Shown here: piece after piece, positions 8,142 through 16,762 of the stretch
Layout: each line of letters opens with the position of its first letter
Position numbering within the stretch: position 1 is the first letter of the stretch
Source: Pseudoprimorskyibacter insulae
GTDB taxonomy: Bacteria; Pseudomonadota; Alphaproteobacteria; Rhodobacterales; Rhodobacteraceae
Length of the DNA: 64,000 nt
NCBI RefSeq assembly: GCF_900302505.1
Contig: NZ_OMOJ01000002.1
Location: forward strand, 620,001-684,000
Reading direction: 5' to 3'
Notes under the pieces: generated by a model
What the model was told of the DNA's origin: nothing
The model's database searches: none
Seen by the model: the letters and a program-made list of their open reading frames with translations, nothing else
Translations under genes and position numbers: made by a program

Positions 8142-9463
8142 TCGACGGGCAGGCCGCTTGGGACGCTGTCAGGCCGCCCCAGCGGGCGCGACTGTGCGGT
8201 TTCCCCGGTCAGGCAATTCAGGAACGCCTCAATGTCGATGATATCCTGTTCGCTCAGATGCACCGGCTGGGTGTCGACAATCGCGGCCTGACGCGCCATT
8301 TCCAGCGCGTCACTTTGCACACGGAAATCAGTGCTTTGCAGCCAAGGCACGCGGGGCAGGGTGGCCTTATCGGGCGTCCAACTGGCCCGCATTGCGACGG
8401 GATCGGCCATATGGCGGATCATGTCCTTCAGGTCACTATAGGCCCCATTATGCCCATAGGGTCCGGTTAGCGCGACATTGCGCAAGGACGGCGTGCGGAA
8501 CTTGTAGGCATCGAGCAGGTTTGACGTGGCAAACATCCGGCCCACATCGCGCGGTACGGGGTCGTATTTATCGGTCCGGCCGGGGCCGAATTGCGGGATC
8601 GCCATCGCGTGGAACTGCTGATCGCTGAACAGAGGGCCGTTGTGGCAGGCCACGCAGTGCGCCTCACCAAAGAACAGCTCGCGCCCGCGCTCGGCCTCTT
8701 CCTGTAAGGGTTTGCCTTGGGTGACATAGGCGTCATAGACGCTGTCGTAGCTTTGCCATTCCGATCCGATGAACGCCGCGATGGAATTGACGATCTGCAC
8801 GATGGTCAGGTCATCGGGGCCGTTCACCTCGGGGTAGGCCGCAGTGATCATCTGTGTATAGGCTGGGATGTCGCGCACGCGATTGGTGATCTCGGCCCAG
8901 CCCAGGTCAATCCGCTTGGCCACGGCCGCGCCGATGGGGTTTTCATGCGCCCCGCCTGCCATTTCATCGGCAGATGTCATCGGGAATAGCGCCTGCGCGG
9001 CGATGATCGTGTCCAAACCGGTGGGCAGCAAATCCTTGGCGGGGGTGTCGAATCCCCCGGCGTATTTATCCGACACGGCCACGCGGCCATCGTGGAACAG
9101 GTTGGTGATGTCCTTGTGGGCGATGTTCCAAAGCGCAGGCGCATTGCGTGGAATTCGGGCCGAGATTTTGTCCAACCCCTCGGGCGATAGCCGCGTCGGC
9201 CCAAGCCCTACGCCGCCTTCGCCAATACCAAGGCTAACGGAATCAGTGCCTGCCATATCGTGGTGATGACACGTCGCGCACGAGATATTTTTGTTCCCGG
9301 ACAGGATCTTATCGTAAAAAAGCAACTGGCCGATGCGGGCTTTGGCGGGGTCGAATTCATAAAATTGTGACGCGTCTAGACGGTCTGCCACGCTCGGGCT
9401 TGCAAGGGTGGTGGCCATAACCAAGGCCGTCCCCAATGTGGAAAGGGTCAATGTGATTTTCAT
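8138..9463 (-). CDS. Periplasmic di-haem cytochrome c peroxidase / MauG-family protein
   Basis: 441 residues. The chosen start MKITLTLSTLGTALV begins a Sec signal peptide ending near SPSVA; an ATG-initiated extension of 30 residues upstream would spoil it. Two c-type haem sites are visible, CATCH near residue 70 and CVACH near residue 270, as in the CcpA/MauG superfamily. Bacterial members reduce hydrogen peroxide with electrons from small cytochromes, or oxidise protein side chains. No mau or other maturation target is adjacent, so peroxidase is the default. A near-consensus FNR site lies about 100 bp upstream. Confidence 0.82.
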   Translation of the reverse strand: MKITLTLSTLGTALVMATTLASPSVADRLDASQFYEFDPAKARIGQLLFYDKILSGNKNISCATCHHHDMAGTDSVSLGIGEGGVGLGPTRLSPEGLDKISARIPRNAPALWNIAHKDITNLFHDGRVAVSDKYAGGFDTPAKDLLPTGLDTIIAAQALFPMTSADEMAGGAHENPIGAAVAKRIDLGWAEITNRVRDIPAYTQMITAAYPEVNGPDDLTIVQIVNSIAAFIGSEWQSYDSVYDAYVTQGKPLQEEAERGRELFFGEAHCVACHNGPLFSDQQFHAMAIPQFGPGRTDKYDPVPRDVGRMFATSNLLDAYKFRTPSLRNVALTGPYGHNGAYSDLKDMIRHMADPVAMRASWTPDKATLPRVPWLQSTDFRVQSDALEMARQAAIVDTQPVHLSEQDIIDIEAFLNCLTGETAQSRPLGRPDSVPSGLPVD

Positions 9464-9564
9464 AGGTCCGAACAATTCTGGCAAACGCATAGCGAGGTGA
9501 ACGAAAGATATAAACAAGTGCGAGCCGCCGAAAAAAAGGCGCTGTTGGGGCAATATTCCCCAGT

Positions 9565-9578
9565 TTGAGACGATTCAC
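9565..9578. promoter_or_regulatory. Near-consensus FNR site upstream of the di-haem peroxidase
   Basis: TTGAGACGATTCAC matches seven of the eight defined bases of TTGA-N6-TCAA. It sits about 100 bp before the peroxidase start, a reasonable position for an oxygen-controlled cytochrome peroxidase. Confidence 0.35.
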
Positions 9579-9622
9579 CAAGGAAACAATCTGTTGGCGT
9601 TCGGCCAACAGTGGCCAATTGC

Positions 9623-10123
9623 CTAGCCGTCGAAGGTGCCGAATTGCCCGGCCGAGAAGATCAGCGGCGCACCATCGCGGGTTTCCACCTCGATCACCTG
9701 ACCGATGACGACCGTATGATCGCCGCCGTCGTGCTGGGCTATGTTGCGGCATTCAAAGCGCGACAGGCAGCCTTCGATCAAGGGGGTGCGATGTGCGCTT
9801 TCGCGCCAGTCGATAGCACCGAAGGCGTCGCCGGACCGGGCAAAGCCACTGGACAGCGCGGCTTGACCTGCGCCCAGAACGTGGATCGCGAAATAGTCGG
9901 CAGCAACATAGAACGGATAGCGCGAAGACCGTTTGGCAGGTGACCAAAGCACCAGCGGCGGGGTCAAAGATAGGCTGGCAAAGCTATTTGCGGTGATCCC
10001 GATCGGGCCGGTTGGCGTCATGCAGGTGATCACCGTGACGCCCGTGGCAAACTTGCCCAAGGCATCGCGGAAGCTGCGGGGGTCTGCCTCCGCCGGGTCG
10101 AATATTTGCGCCTGCTCGCTCAT
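9623..10123 (-). CDS. Flavin reductase-like (FMN-binding split-barrel) protein
   Basis: 166 residues of the DIM6/NTAB family. The core motif LGKFATGVTVITCMTPTGPIG, followed by ITANSFASLSLTPPLVLWS, forms the flavin pocket, and HVLGAGQAALS and the C-terminal FSAGQFGTF complete the fold. Members use NAD(P)H to reduce FMN for a partner monooxygenase, or are monooxygenase subunits. No obvious oxygenase partner is adjacent, so the specific pathway is unknown. Confidence 0.8.
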   Translation of the reverse strand: MSEQAQIFDPAEADPRSFRDALGKFATGVTVITCMTPTGPIGITANSFASLSLTPPLVLWSPAKRSSRYPFYVAADYFAIHVLGAGQAALSSGFARSGDAFGAIDWRESAHRTPLIEGCLSRFECRNIAQHDGGDHTVVIGQVIEVETRDGAPLIFSAGQFGTFDG

Positions 10124-10145
10124 GCCATTGCTCTTACGTCAGATT

Positions 10146-10189
10146 GCCAGATAGGGCCAGCACCCAAGCGGGTACGGCCCTAATCTGGC
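10146..10189 (-). terminator. Inverted repeat, possible terminator after dtd
   Basis: GCCAGATAGGGCC and GGCCCTAATCTGGC form a long stem with one bulged base between the dtd stop and the flavin reductase start. There is no clear T tract, so a factor-independent terminator is uncertain. Confidence 0.4.
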
Positions 10190-10212
10190 GCGGTGCGGTG
10201 CAATCTCAAGGC

Positions 10213-10656
10213 TTAATCGTCTGTGTCCATCCAGATGGTGATCGGGCCATCGTTGACCAAGGCGACTTTCATATCGGCGGCGAACTGACCCTTGGCCACA
10301 GGAACGCCCTGCTCGGCCAGTTGATCGGCAAAGTAGAGATACAGCGCTTCACCTTCTGCGGGCGGGGCTGCGGTGGAAAATCCGGGGCGATTGCCGCGCC
10401 GCGTATCGGCGGCCAAGGTGAACTGGCTGACCACCAAGGCGCTGCCGCCGATGTCCAGAACGGACCGGTTCATCTTGCCTGCCTCATCGGCAAAAATGCG
10501 CAGCTTGGCGATCTTGGCGGCCAGCTTATCGGCCTCGGCCTGTGTGTCGCCCTGCATCGCGCAGATCAGGATCACCAAGCCCTGACCGATTTCGCCGATC
10601 ACGGTGCCATCCACCGTGACCGACCCTTCGGTGACGCGCTGAAGAAGCGCTCTCAC
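10213..10656 (-). CDS. dtd: D-aminoacyl-tRNA deacylase
   Basis: 147 residues, the normal family length. The two active-site signatures are present: SQFTLAAD near residue 80 and the cross-subunit VNDGPITI block near the C-terminus. The enzyme hydrolyses D-amino acids, and Gly mis-attached to tRNA-Ala, from tRNAs. It begins with GTG, and GTGA overlaps the stop of the sugar kinase gene by four bases, so the two are translationally coupled. Confidence 0.93.
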   Translation of the reverse strand: MRALLQRVTEGSVTVDGTVIGEIGQGLVILICAMQGDTQAEADKLAAKIAKLRIFADEAGKMNRSVLDIGGSALVVSQFTLAADTRRGNRPGFSTAAPPAEGEALYLYFADQLAEQGVPVAKGQFAADMKVALVNDGPITIWMDTDD

Positions 10657-11555
10657 AGCTCGTTCGCCCAGGGCGGGTTGGCCCCGGCGCGGCTGACGGT
10701 GATGGCGGCGGCGCGGGCGCCCAGATCAATCGCCGGTGTCAGATCCTGTTCCGAGGCATCGGTCAACGCGTCTTTGGTCAGCAGGCCATCGCGGGCCAAA
10801 CCGGCCAAAAGCCCTGCGTTGAACGTATCGCCCGCGCCCACGGTATCGACCACGGTCGCCTTATGCGCCGGAACCGAGAAACGGCCCCAACGGGTGTAGG
10901 CGTCAATGCCTTCCGCGCCTTTGGTGATCAGCACCAACTTGGCCCCACCTGCGACCAGCCCTTCGGGGGAATCGCCGATCCACTCCAGATCTTCGTCAGA
11001 CACTTTGATGATGTCGGCCTTGGCCAGCATCGCGCCAAGGCGGTTGCGATAGCGTTCTTCGTCCTGAATGAAGCCGGGGCGAATGTTCGGGTCGATCATG
11101 ATGACGCGCGACGCGGATTCGCGGGCGCATAGCACCGCGTAGCTGTCGGCGGCGGGTTCGGACACAAGGCTGATGCCGCCGAAAAAGCACGCTTCAACAC
11201 TGTCCGGCAATTCCGGCAGGTCGTCTTGGGCCAGCATGCGGCCCGCCGTGCCTTCGTCATAGAATGCGTATTTGGCGTGACCATCGACCAGCGTCACAAA
11301 GGCCAAGGTCGTCGGACGGTTCGAACGCGGGCAGTACTGCACATCGACCTTCGATGCGGCCAAAGTGTCTTGGAGCAGTTGGCCAAACAGGTCAGACGAC
11401 AGCCCGCCGAAATAGCCCGCAGGGGCGCCAAGCCGTCCAAGCGCAATCGCGGTGTTGAACACAGCGCCGCCCGCATAGGGCGCGAAGGCTTGTTCATCTT
11501 GCGTTGAGACACGCGGCAGCATGTCGATAAGGGCTTCTCCGCAGCATAGGATCAT
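10653..11555 (-). CDS. PfkB-family carbohydrate kinase (fructokinase-like)
   Basis: 300 residues. The ribokinase-fold signatures are [15 protein letters not shown] near residue 29 and [16 protein letters not shown] near residue 225, the latter carrying the catalytic Asp. N-terminal [12 protein letters not shown] resembles bacterial fructokinases of this family, which phosphorylate fructose with ATP to fructose-6-phosphate. It forms a two-gene unit with dtd. Other hexoses or nucleosides as substrate are possible. Confidence 0.82.
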   Translation of the reverse strand: MILCCGEALIDMLPRVSTQDEQAFAPYAGGAVFNTAIALGRLGAPAGYFGGLSSDLFGQLLQDTLAASKVDVQYCPRSNRPTTLAFVTLVDGHAKYAFYDEGTAGRMLAQDDLPELPDSVEACFFGGISLVSEPAADSYAVLCARESASRVIMIDPNIRPGFIQDEERYRNRLGAMLAKADIIKVSDEDLEWIGDSPEGLVAGGAKLVLITKGAEGIDAYTRWGRFSVPAHKATVVDTVGAGDTFNAGLLAGLARDGLLTKDALTDASEQDLTPAIDLGARAAAITVSRAGANPPWANEL

Positions 11556-11631
11556 GGCTGTCCCTCTTCATTGATGTTTGCGCTAACTGCCCCTGAACCT
11601 GCCTTCAGGTCAAGCTCAGATTTCAGTCGGG

Positions 11632-12741
11632 TCATTGGTTCTGCGCAACGATATAGCCGATCCCGCCGGCGACAATCAGGCCCAGAACAACGGCAATCGC
11701 GATTTTCCATGCCGACCACGGACGTTCGCCCTGCACGCGGCCCGTGCGCCCGTTCACCACAAAACGATAGGTCTTGCCCCGGTATTTATAGGCGGCCAGC
11801 CAGACCGGCAGCAGGATATGCTTGAAGGTGACATCTGAAATCGTGGTTTCGATCTTGTTGATGCGCTGCGCGTCGCCGCCAATGTCAAAGCGCACGTCCC
11901 GTTCGATCACCCGGTCTATGTGCTGGCGGGCCAGAACCATGCCTTCCTCAAGATCGACGGAATAGGCCTCGGCCCGGAACCCGGCAAGGTATTCGGGGCG
12001 ATACGGTTCCATCGCGGGCAGATCCCAGGGTTCCAACGCCTCGGTGTATTTGCGCGGCAGGGATTTCGACGCCAGCACCAGCACGTCGTCAAAGAACCGC
12101 GCCACCCGGCCCGAAGCAAAGCTCCAACGGATTTTGCGTTCCTGTACGGTTTCTTGCTTGCCGTCGCGCATGACGGTTTTGGTGACGTAATAGGCATCGC
12201 CACGTTGGCCGGTGTAGCTTGATTTCGTATCGGCGTCGAAGGTCCAGTAGGGCACATATATGCCCTGCATTTTCCGGCCCTTGCGCGCATATTCCTGCAA
12301 CCCGTTTGGTGCGAACCACAGCTTGCCCAGCCATGTGTTCATCGCATCGCGGGCGCCCTTTTCATCCAGGGCAAAGGGCAACAGCCCCTTGGGTTTGAAA
12401 TGCCGGTGGGTTCCGGTGTCTGTCACAACGGGCGTGGCGCAGAACGGGCATTCGGTGGCGTGAATGTCGGGGTCAAATTCGATCTGCGCGGCGCAGTTCG
12501 GGCAGGTTGTCACACGGGTGGTTTCGATCTCCTGAAGCGGGATCTGGTTCTTCAGCGCTTGGTTGAAGTCCAACTCCTTCACGCCGCCGTCCCACGGGCC
12601 TTTTTCCGCCACGGGCTGCGTGTTGCCGCAATGATCGCAGATCAGCTGACCACGCTCGGGATCAAAGGTCAGATCCGCGCCGCATTGATTGCAAGGAAAG
12701 CGGTGCTCATCGGTCGGGGCGGCAGGGGGCAGGTCAGTCAT
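11632..12741 (-). CDS. Zinc-ribbon protein with C-terminal membrane anchor
   Basis: 369 residues. Two zinc ribbons are visible at the N-terminus: CNQCG...CDHCG near residues 17-39 and CPNCA...CPFCA near residues 80-101. A large conserved domain of unknown function follows, and one transmembrane helix (AIAVVLGLIVAGGIGYIVA) ends the protein. Database entries often mislabel such proteins as primosomal protein N'; no helicase motifs are seen. Proteins of this kind pair with SPFH proteins in other bacteria (compare Bacillus ydjG-ydjI). It is 155 bp downstream of the b561 gene and may have its own promoter in that AT-rich gap. Confidence 0.72.
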   Translation of the reverse strand: MTDLPPAAPTDEHRFPCNQCGADLTFDPERGQLICDHCGNTQPVAEKGPWDGGVKELDFNQALKNQIPLQEIETTRVTTCPNCAAQIEFDPDIHATECPFCATPVVTDTGTHRHFKPKGLLPFALDEKGARDAMNTWLGKLWFAPNGLQEYARKGRKMQGIYVPYWTFDADTKSSYTGQRGDAYYVTKTVMRDGKQETVQERKIRWSFASGRVARFFDDVLVLASKSLPRKYTEALEPWDLPAMEPYRPEYLAGFRAEAYSVDLEEGMVLARQHIDRVIERDVRFDIGGDAQRINKIETTISDVTFKHILLPVWLAAYKYRGKTYRFVVNGRTGRVQGERPWSAWKIAIAVVLGLIVAGGIGYIVAQNQ

Positions 12742-12896
12742 GGCGCTTTCTAGGCTGAAGTGGGCCAGATTTTTTGCGATGACCGCTAAATCGTCCAGCC
12801 CCGGATCCGTTTAAAATAATAACCGGTTGGTAAAGTAGTGAGTGCGCCCGGCTCTGGTTCCTCTGACAAGCAAGAGGCGGGCGAAGGTTTGTATGG

Positions 12897-13424
12897 TTAC
12901 AAGTATCGGTGCAACGCCTTCGGAGTCATGATCCGAAGTGCGTTGTCCCGCAGTATGTAGTGCCGCCATAGGTGGAACACCGCATGCGCGACGATTGTGA
13001 ACAACAGGATGTTGAACGCGATCTCATGCACTTCGACAAACACCCCTTGCAACGCCTTGGTTCCGCCGCCCGTGTTGAGCGGGACGATGCCGAACGCCTT
13101 GATGACATAGGGCGCGCCGATGGCCGTCATGGCGCCGGTAAATACCACGAATGGCAGGCCGAAATACAAGATGCGGTGCACAACCGGGTGCACGCGCTTG
13201 GCCAGCGGCGGCAGCTTGGGGCCTGCCCGGCCCGCAAGCCCCTTGATCGCGAAAATCACAAACCACACGACCGACGCGATGGCCAGCAGCAGGCCCACGC
13301 CCGCGTGGGTGGCCAAAGCCGCAGCGCCAAGATTGCGCACGTCCTCGGGTTCTACCAAGAAGAAATAGAGGATCAGAAAAGCGCAGGTCCAATGCAGGGT
13401 TTTGATGGCGGTGCGTCTTGTCAT
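12897..13424 (-). CDS. Cytochrome b561-domain membrane protein
   Basis: 175 residues with about four hydrophobic helices. Histidines fit haem b ligation: KTLHWTCAF, LATHAGVG, HPVVHRILYF and VAHAVFHLWRH. The start MTRRTAIKTLHW was chosen because it begins helix 1 and lies 10 bp after the SPFH stop; a longer upstream reading overlaps the SPFH gene. Family members are diffusible or complex-bound transmembrane electron carriers. A haem b protein in a TelA/SPFH operon suggests a redox input to the module, but that is inference. Confidence 0.75.
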   Translation of the reverse strand: MTRRTAIKTLHWTCAFLILYFFLVEPEDVRNLGAAALATHAGVGLLLAIASVVWFVIFAIKGLAGRAGPKLPPLAKRVHPVVHRILYFGLPFVVFTGAMTAIGAPYVIKAFGIVPLNTGGGTKALQGVFVEVHEIAFNILLFTIVAHAVFHLWRHYILRDNALRIMTPKALHRYL

Positions 13425-13434
13425 GGTGTGTTCC

Positions 13435-14547
13435 TTATGCGCCGGGCGGCGGCGGGGGTGGCATGATGGTGAACAGCTGCGCCAGTTCCTGCACGTCGCC
13501 CGCGCGCTTCCAGCCGTCCTGACCGGGGGTCCAGACATGTGTATCGCGTGCCAAACCGCCTGTCTGGGCCATCTTGCCCATATCCGCCTTTGAGAACGGG
13601 CCTTGCGTCTGGCCGTTTACGGCGATGTGCCATACATGTTCAACGGGCGGCGGCGGCGGGGCCACGGGTGCGGCCTGCGCGGCGGGCTGCGCGCCCCAGG
13701 GGCCTTGGTTGGCCATCATATTGCCCATCTGCATACCCAGACCTGCGCCCATACCCATGCCCATGGCTTGATCGGCCGCGCCGCCTTTGCCCATGGCTTC
13801 GGCTGCTTTCCACTTCATGTGGTCGTCCAGATTGCCCGCGATGCCGCGGCTGGTGCGGGCGTCCAGCGCCTTTTCGACCGCCGGCGGCAGCGAAATGTTC
13901 TCGATGTACAGTTCCGGGATCGAGACGCCGTAGTCCTTCATCACCGGGTCGATGGCTTGCGCGATCAGCTTGCCCACCTCGGCGGTATTGGCGGCCATGT
14001 CCAAGACGGGAATGCCCGATGCCGCAATCGCGCGGCTGAATTCCTGTACGATGATGTTGCGGATCTGAAAGCTGATCTCATCGGCGGTGAATTCACCATC
14101 CGTTCCGACGATCTCGGTCAGGAACAGGGCCGGGTCGTTGACCTTGATCGTATAGGTGCCAAAGGCGCGAATGCGGGTCGGCCCGAATTCCGGGTCGCGC
14201 AGCATGATCGGGTTCTTGGTGCCCCACTTCAGATCGGTGAAGCGGTTGGTGTTGACGAAATAGATCTCGGACTTGAACGGCGACTGGAAGGCGTGGTCCC
14301 AGTGCTGCAAGGTCGTCATGATCGGCATGTTGTTGGTTTCAAGCATGTAAAGGCCGGGTGTGAACACATCCGCCAACTGGCCTTCGTGAATGAACACCGC
14401 CGCCTGACCTTCGCGCACCGTCAGTTTGGCGCCGTACTTGATTTCATGCCCTTCGCGTTCGAACCGCCAGACCATCGTATCGCGGGTGTCATCGACCCAA
14501 TGGATGACGTCGATGAATTCGCCCTTGAGGAAATCGAAAATGCCCAT
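13435..14547 (-). CDS. SPFH-domain protein with C-terminal GYF_2 domain
   Basis: 370 residues. The SPFH (band 7) domain spans roughly residues 20-240, including HEIKYGAKLTVREGQAAVF, GTYTIKVNDPALF and a long helical segment. A Gly/Met-rich linker (QAMGMGMGAGLGMQMGNMM) follows, then a Pro-rich stretch. A GYF_2 (DUF4339) module from about 310 contains GQTQGPFSKADMGKM and VWTPGQDGWKRAGDV. It belongs to the group once called virion core protein-like (COG4260, YdjI type). Such proteins oligomerise on membranes; the GYF_2 module should bind a proline-rich or helical partner. No signal peptide is seen, so membrane attachment is peripheral. Confidence 0.82.
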   Translation of the reverse strand: MGIFDFLKGEFIDVIHWVDDTRDTMVWRFEREGHEIKYGAKLTVREGQAAVFIHEGQLADVFTPGLYMLETNNMPIMTTLQHWDHAFQSPFKSEIYFVNTNRFTDLKWGTKNPIMLRDPEFGPTRIRAFGTYTIKVNDPALFLTEIVGTDGEFTADEISFQIRNIIVQEFSRAIAASGIPVLDMAANTAEVGKLIAQAIDPVMKDYGVSIPELYIENISLPPAVEKALDARTSRGIAGNLDDHMKWKAAEAMGKGGAADQAMGMGMGAGLGMQMGNMMANQGPWGAQPAAQAAPVAPPPPPVEHVWHIAVNGQTQGPFSKADMGKMAQTGGLARDTHVWTPGQDGWKRAGDVQELAQLFTIMPPPPPPGA

Positions 14548-14562
14548 GTCAGGCCCTCCTTC

Positions 14563-15531
14563 TTAGCTTGGTCCGCCCATCAGCGAGGCGGCAATCTCAC
14601 GCACGATGGGGCGCGCGGTTTCGGCGCTCATGCCCGGTGTTAGGCGTGAATTGTACAGGATTTTCAGTAAAAGTTCGTCATGCCCCGTCAGCAGCGCGAA
14701 TTCATCGTCATCGTTAAAGATCGACGGACGCGCGCGCGGGCTGTCATTTCCAAGGCCAAGGCCCTGCGCCACCTCTTCGTGGATGCAGGACAGGCGCATC
14801 AGATCGGGGTGTTCGGCGCGGATCACAGCCACCGCCTGCCCATAGGAATACCCGCCCGGCTGGCTGGAAAAGGCGACCACAAGGCAATGGATCGAACGCG
14901 GCAGCGTGTCGAAGATGCGCAAGGATGCAGTGTTCAGGTTTGGCACCAGCGACAGGATGCGCGGCTTGATGATCGCTTTGTCATCTTCGCCCACGAACAT
15001 CACCACGAAATTCGGGTCGCTATCCACCATCGACATGCTGTGCCCGGTCAAAGCCGACAGGCGCTGAACATAGCGGGCAAGGCTGGTGCGGTCTTTTTCG
15101 CGCTGGCTGGCGGGGACGGTCGCGCCAAATTCGGCGGCAACGCGGATCGGCCGTTGCCATTTCTTGACCGGCCCAAGCGTGCCGCCGCTGCGTTCCAGCC
15201 CGCGGCCCCGCACGTATTCGTCTTGTAGCGCGATGTATTCGAAGTTGCGGGCCAAGGTGGCGGCGTCGAACGGGGTATCGGGCCCGTTTCCTGCATCCGT
15301 GCGCAAAAGTCCCTGATCGAGCAAGTCTTGCTCAACACGGGCATAGTACTGGGCAAGCGCCCGGCTTTCGCCGGATCGCTGCGGGGTGGGTGCGCCGGTG
15401 GTTTGCAGATTGTCCGGGCGTGCCTGTGGTTTCACGCCATGCGTCACCGGACCCTGAGGGCCCGGAACGCACGCGGCCAGCCAAAGCAGGGCCGCAAAGC
15501 CTACGCCACGAATGGGCCAGCCACCGGCCAT
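14563..15531 (-). CDS. DUF2927 lipoprotein
   Basis: 322 residues. A lipoprotein signal peptide ends at the lipobox LAAC near residue 21. The C-terminal DUF2927 region contains SCIHEEVAQGLGLGND, SIFNDDDEFALLTGHDELLLKILY and LTPGM. The HEEVAQ motif looks like a zincin HExxH whose third ligand position is altered, so it may be a divergent metalloprotease or an inactive relative. It lies 5 bp downstream of telA and 15 bp upstream of the SPFH gene, and would be the envelope-facing member of the operon. Confidence 0.75.
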   Translation of the reverse strand: MAGGWPIRGVGFAALLWLAACVPGPQGPVTHGVKPQARPDNLQTTGAPTPQRSGESRALAQYYARVEQDLLDQGLLRTDAGNGPDTPFDAATLARNFEYIALQDEYVRGRGLERSGGTLGPVKKWQRPIRVAAEFGATVPASQREKDRTSLARYVQRLSALTGHSMSMVDSDPNFVVMFVGEDDKAIIKPRILSLVPNLNTASLRIFDTLPRSIHCLVVAFSSQPGGYSYGQAVAVIRAEHPDLMRLSCIHEEVAQGLGLGNDSPRARPSIFNDDDEFALLTGHDELLLKILYNSRLTPGMSAETARPIVREIAASLMGGPS

Positions 15532-15536
15532 GTAAA

Positions 15537-16733
15537 TCAGCCCGGCACTGCGGTGCCGGCATTGTCGCCGGTGCCGGTTTTGCGGGCCTTGGCCGATGCC
15601 AGCGTATCGCGCAGATCGCTTTCCATCTTCTTCAGCTCGGTCTCGGCGGCAGCGCGGCGGGCCTTGCCTTCGTCGGCGATGCGCAGGCTGTCTTCGATGG
15701 TGCCGATCAGATCGGCATTGGCCTGTTTGACAGCTTCGATATCAAACACACCGCGCTCCATTTCCTGACGGATCATGGCGTTGCTGTCGCGCAGGTTCTT
15801 GGCATTCGCGGTCAGCAGTTCATTGGTCAGATCATTGGCATCGCGCACAGCAGCGGCGGCTTCGGCGCTGCGCTGGATGGTGACGGCCTGTGCCAGCTGG
15901 GTTTCCCAAAGCGGCACGGTGTTGACCAGGGTGGAGTTGATCTTGGTCACCAGCGACTTGTCGTTTTCCTGCACCAGACGGATCGAGGGCAGCGACTGCA
16001 TCGTCACCTGACGCGTCAGCTTCAGATCGTGAACGCGGCGTTCCAGATCGTCGCGGGCGGCGCGAAGATCACGCAATTCCTGCGCTTTCATCACCTGATC
16101 GCCTTCGGCAGCGGCCTGAACTTCGGCTTCTTTGGCCGGGATGTCGTTTTCGTCCAGATCTTTCAGCTTCTGTTCGCCTGCCGCGATATAGAGGGCCAGT
16201 TCGTCGTAGAAGTTCAGCGTTTTTTCATACAGCAGATCCAAAGACTTGATGTCCTTGAGCAGCGTATGTTCGTGCTTCAGCAGGTCATCGGTGATCTTGT
16301 CGATCTGGCCCTGCACCTCTTCGAAACGGGCGGTGAACTTGGCGAAGGGCGCGGCCTTGCCCAGCAGCTTTTCCCAGAAAGACCGTTCGCGGCGCACATC
16401 CAATTCCGAGATCGAAAACCCGCGGATGGTGGTGACAATGCCGCGCAGGCTGTCGCCCGCCGGGCCGACGTCTTTGTTGCGGACGTCTTGCAGCATCGCT
16501 TGGCTGATTTCCTGCAATTCGGCCTGCGCAGCGGATCCGAATGCAACGATCGAGTTGGTGTCGCCCATGTCGATTTCGGCCATGCGCGACCGGATTTCTT
16601 CGCTGGTGGCCGGATCTGCCTGTTCCAGCGTTACGACAGCAGTGGCCTCTTTGGGTTCGGGCAGAACCACGGCGTTCACTTCGTCCACAAGGGCCAGTGC
16701 CTGTTCGGCTTTGGCGCGTACATTCTCTGACAT
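15537..16733 (-). CDS. Toxic anion resistance protein TelA family
   Basis: 398 residues, mostly helical coiled coil, with no membrane segment. Family landmarks visible are GDSLRGIVTTIRGFSISELD, WEKLLGKAAPFAKFTARFEEVQGQIDKI, LLKDIKSLDLLYEKTL, and the C-terminal TVPLWETQLAQAVTIQRS and AVKQANADLIGTI. TelA/KlaA proteins are linked genetically to tellurite and other envelope stresses; biochemistry is unknown. It is translated between XpaC and the DUF2927 lipoprotein, the classic XpaC-TelA pairing. The C-terminal tail RKTGTGDNAGTAVPG is low complexity. Confidence 0.88.
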   Translation of the reverse strand: MSENVRAKAEQALALVDEVNAVVLPEPKEATAVVTLEQADPATSEEIRSRMAEIDMGDTNSIVAFGSAAQAELQEISQAMLQDVRNKDVGPAGDSLRGIVTTIRGFSISELDVRRERSFWEKLLGKAAPFAKFTARFEEVQGQIDKITDDLLKHEHTLLKDIKSLDLLYEKTLNFYDELALYIAAGEQKLKDLDENDIPAKEAEVQAAAEGDQVMKAQELRDLRAARDDLERRVHDLKLTRQVTMQSLPSIRLVQENDKSLVTKINSTLVNTVPLWETQLAQAVTIQRSAEAAAAVRDANDLTNELLTANAKNLRDSNAMIRQEMERGVFDIEAVKQANADLIGTIEDSLRIADEGKARRAAAETELKKMESDLRDTLASAKARKTGTGDNAGTAVPG

Positions 16734-16762
16734 CAGGAGTCCCCTTTCCCAGTTTTACCGCC

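Noticed and set aside
11632-12741. Label primosomal protein N' / superfamily II helicase for the zinc-ribbon protein
   Set aside because: No Walker A or B or other helicase motif; only zinc ribbons, an unknown domain and a membrane anchor are visible.
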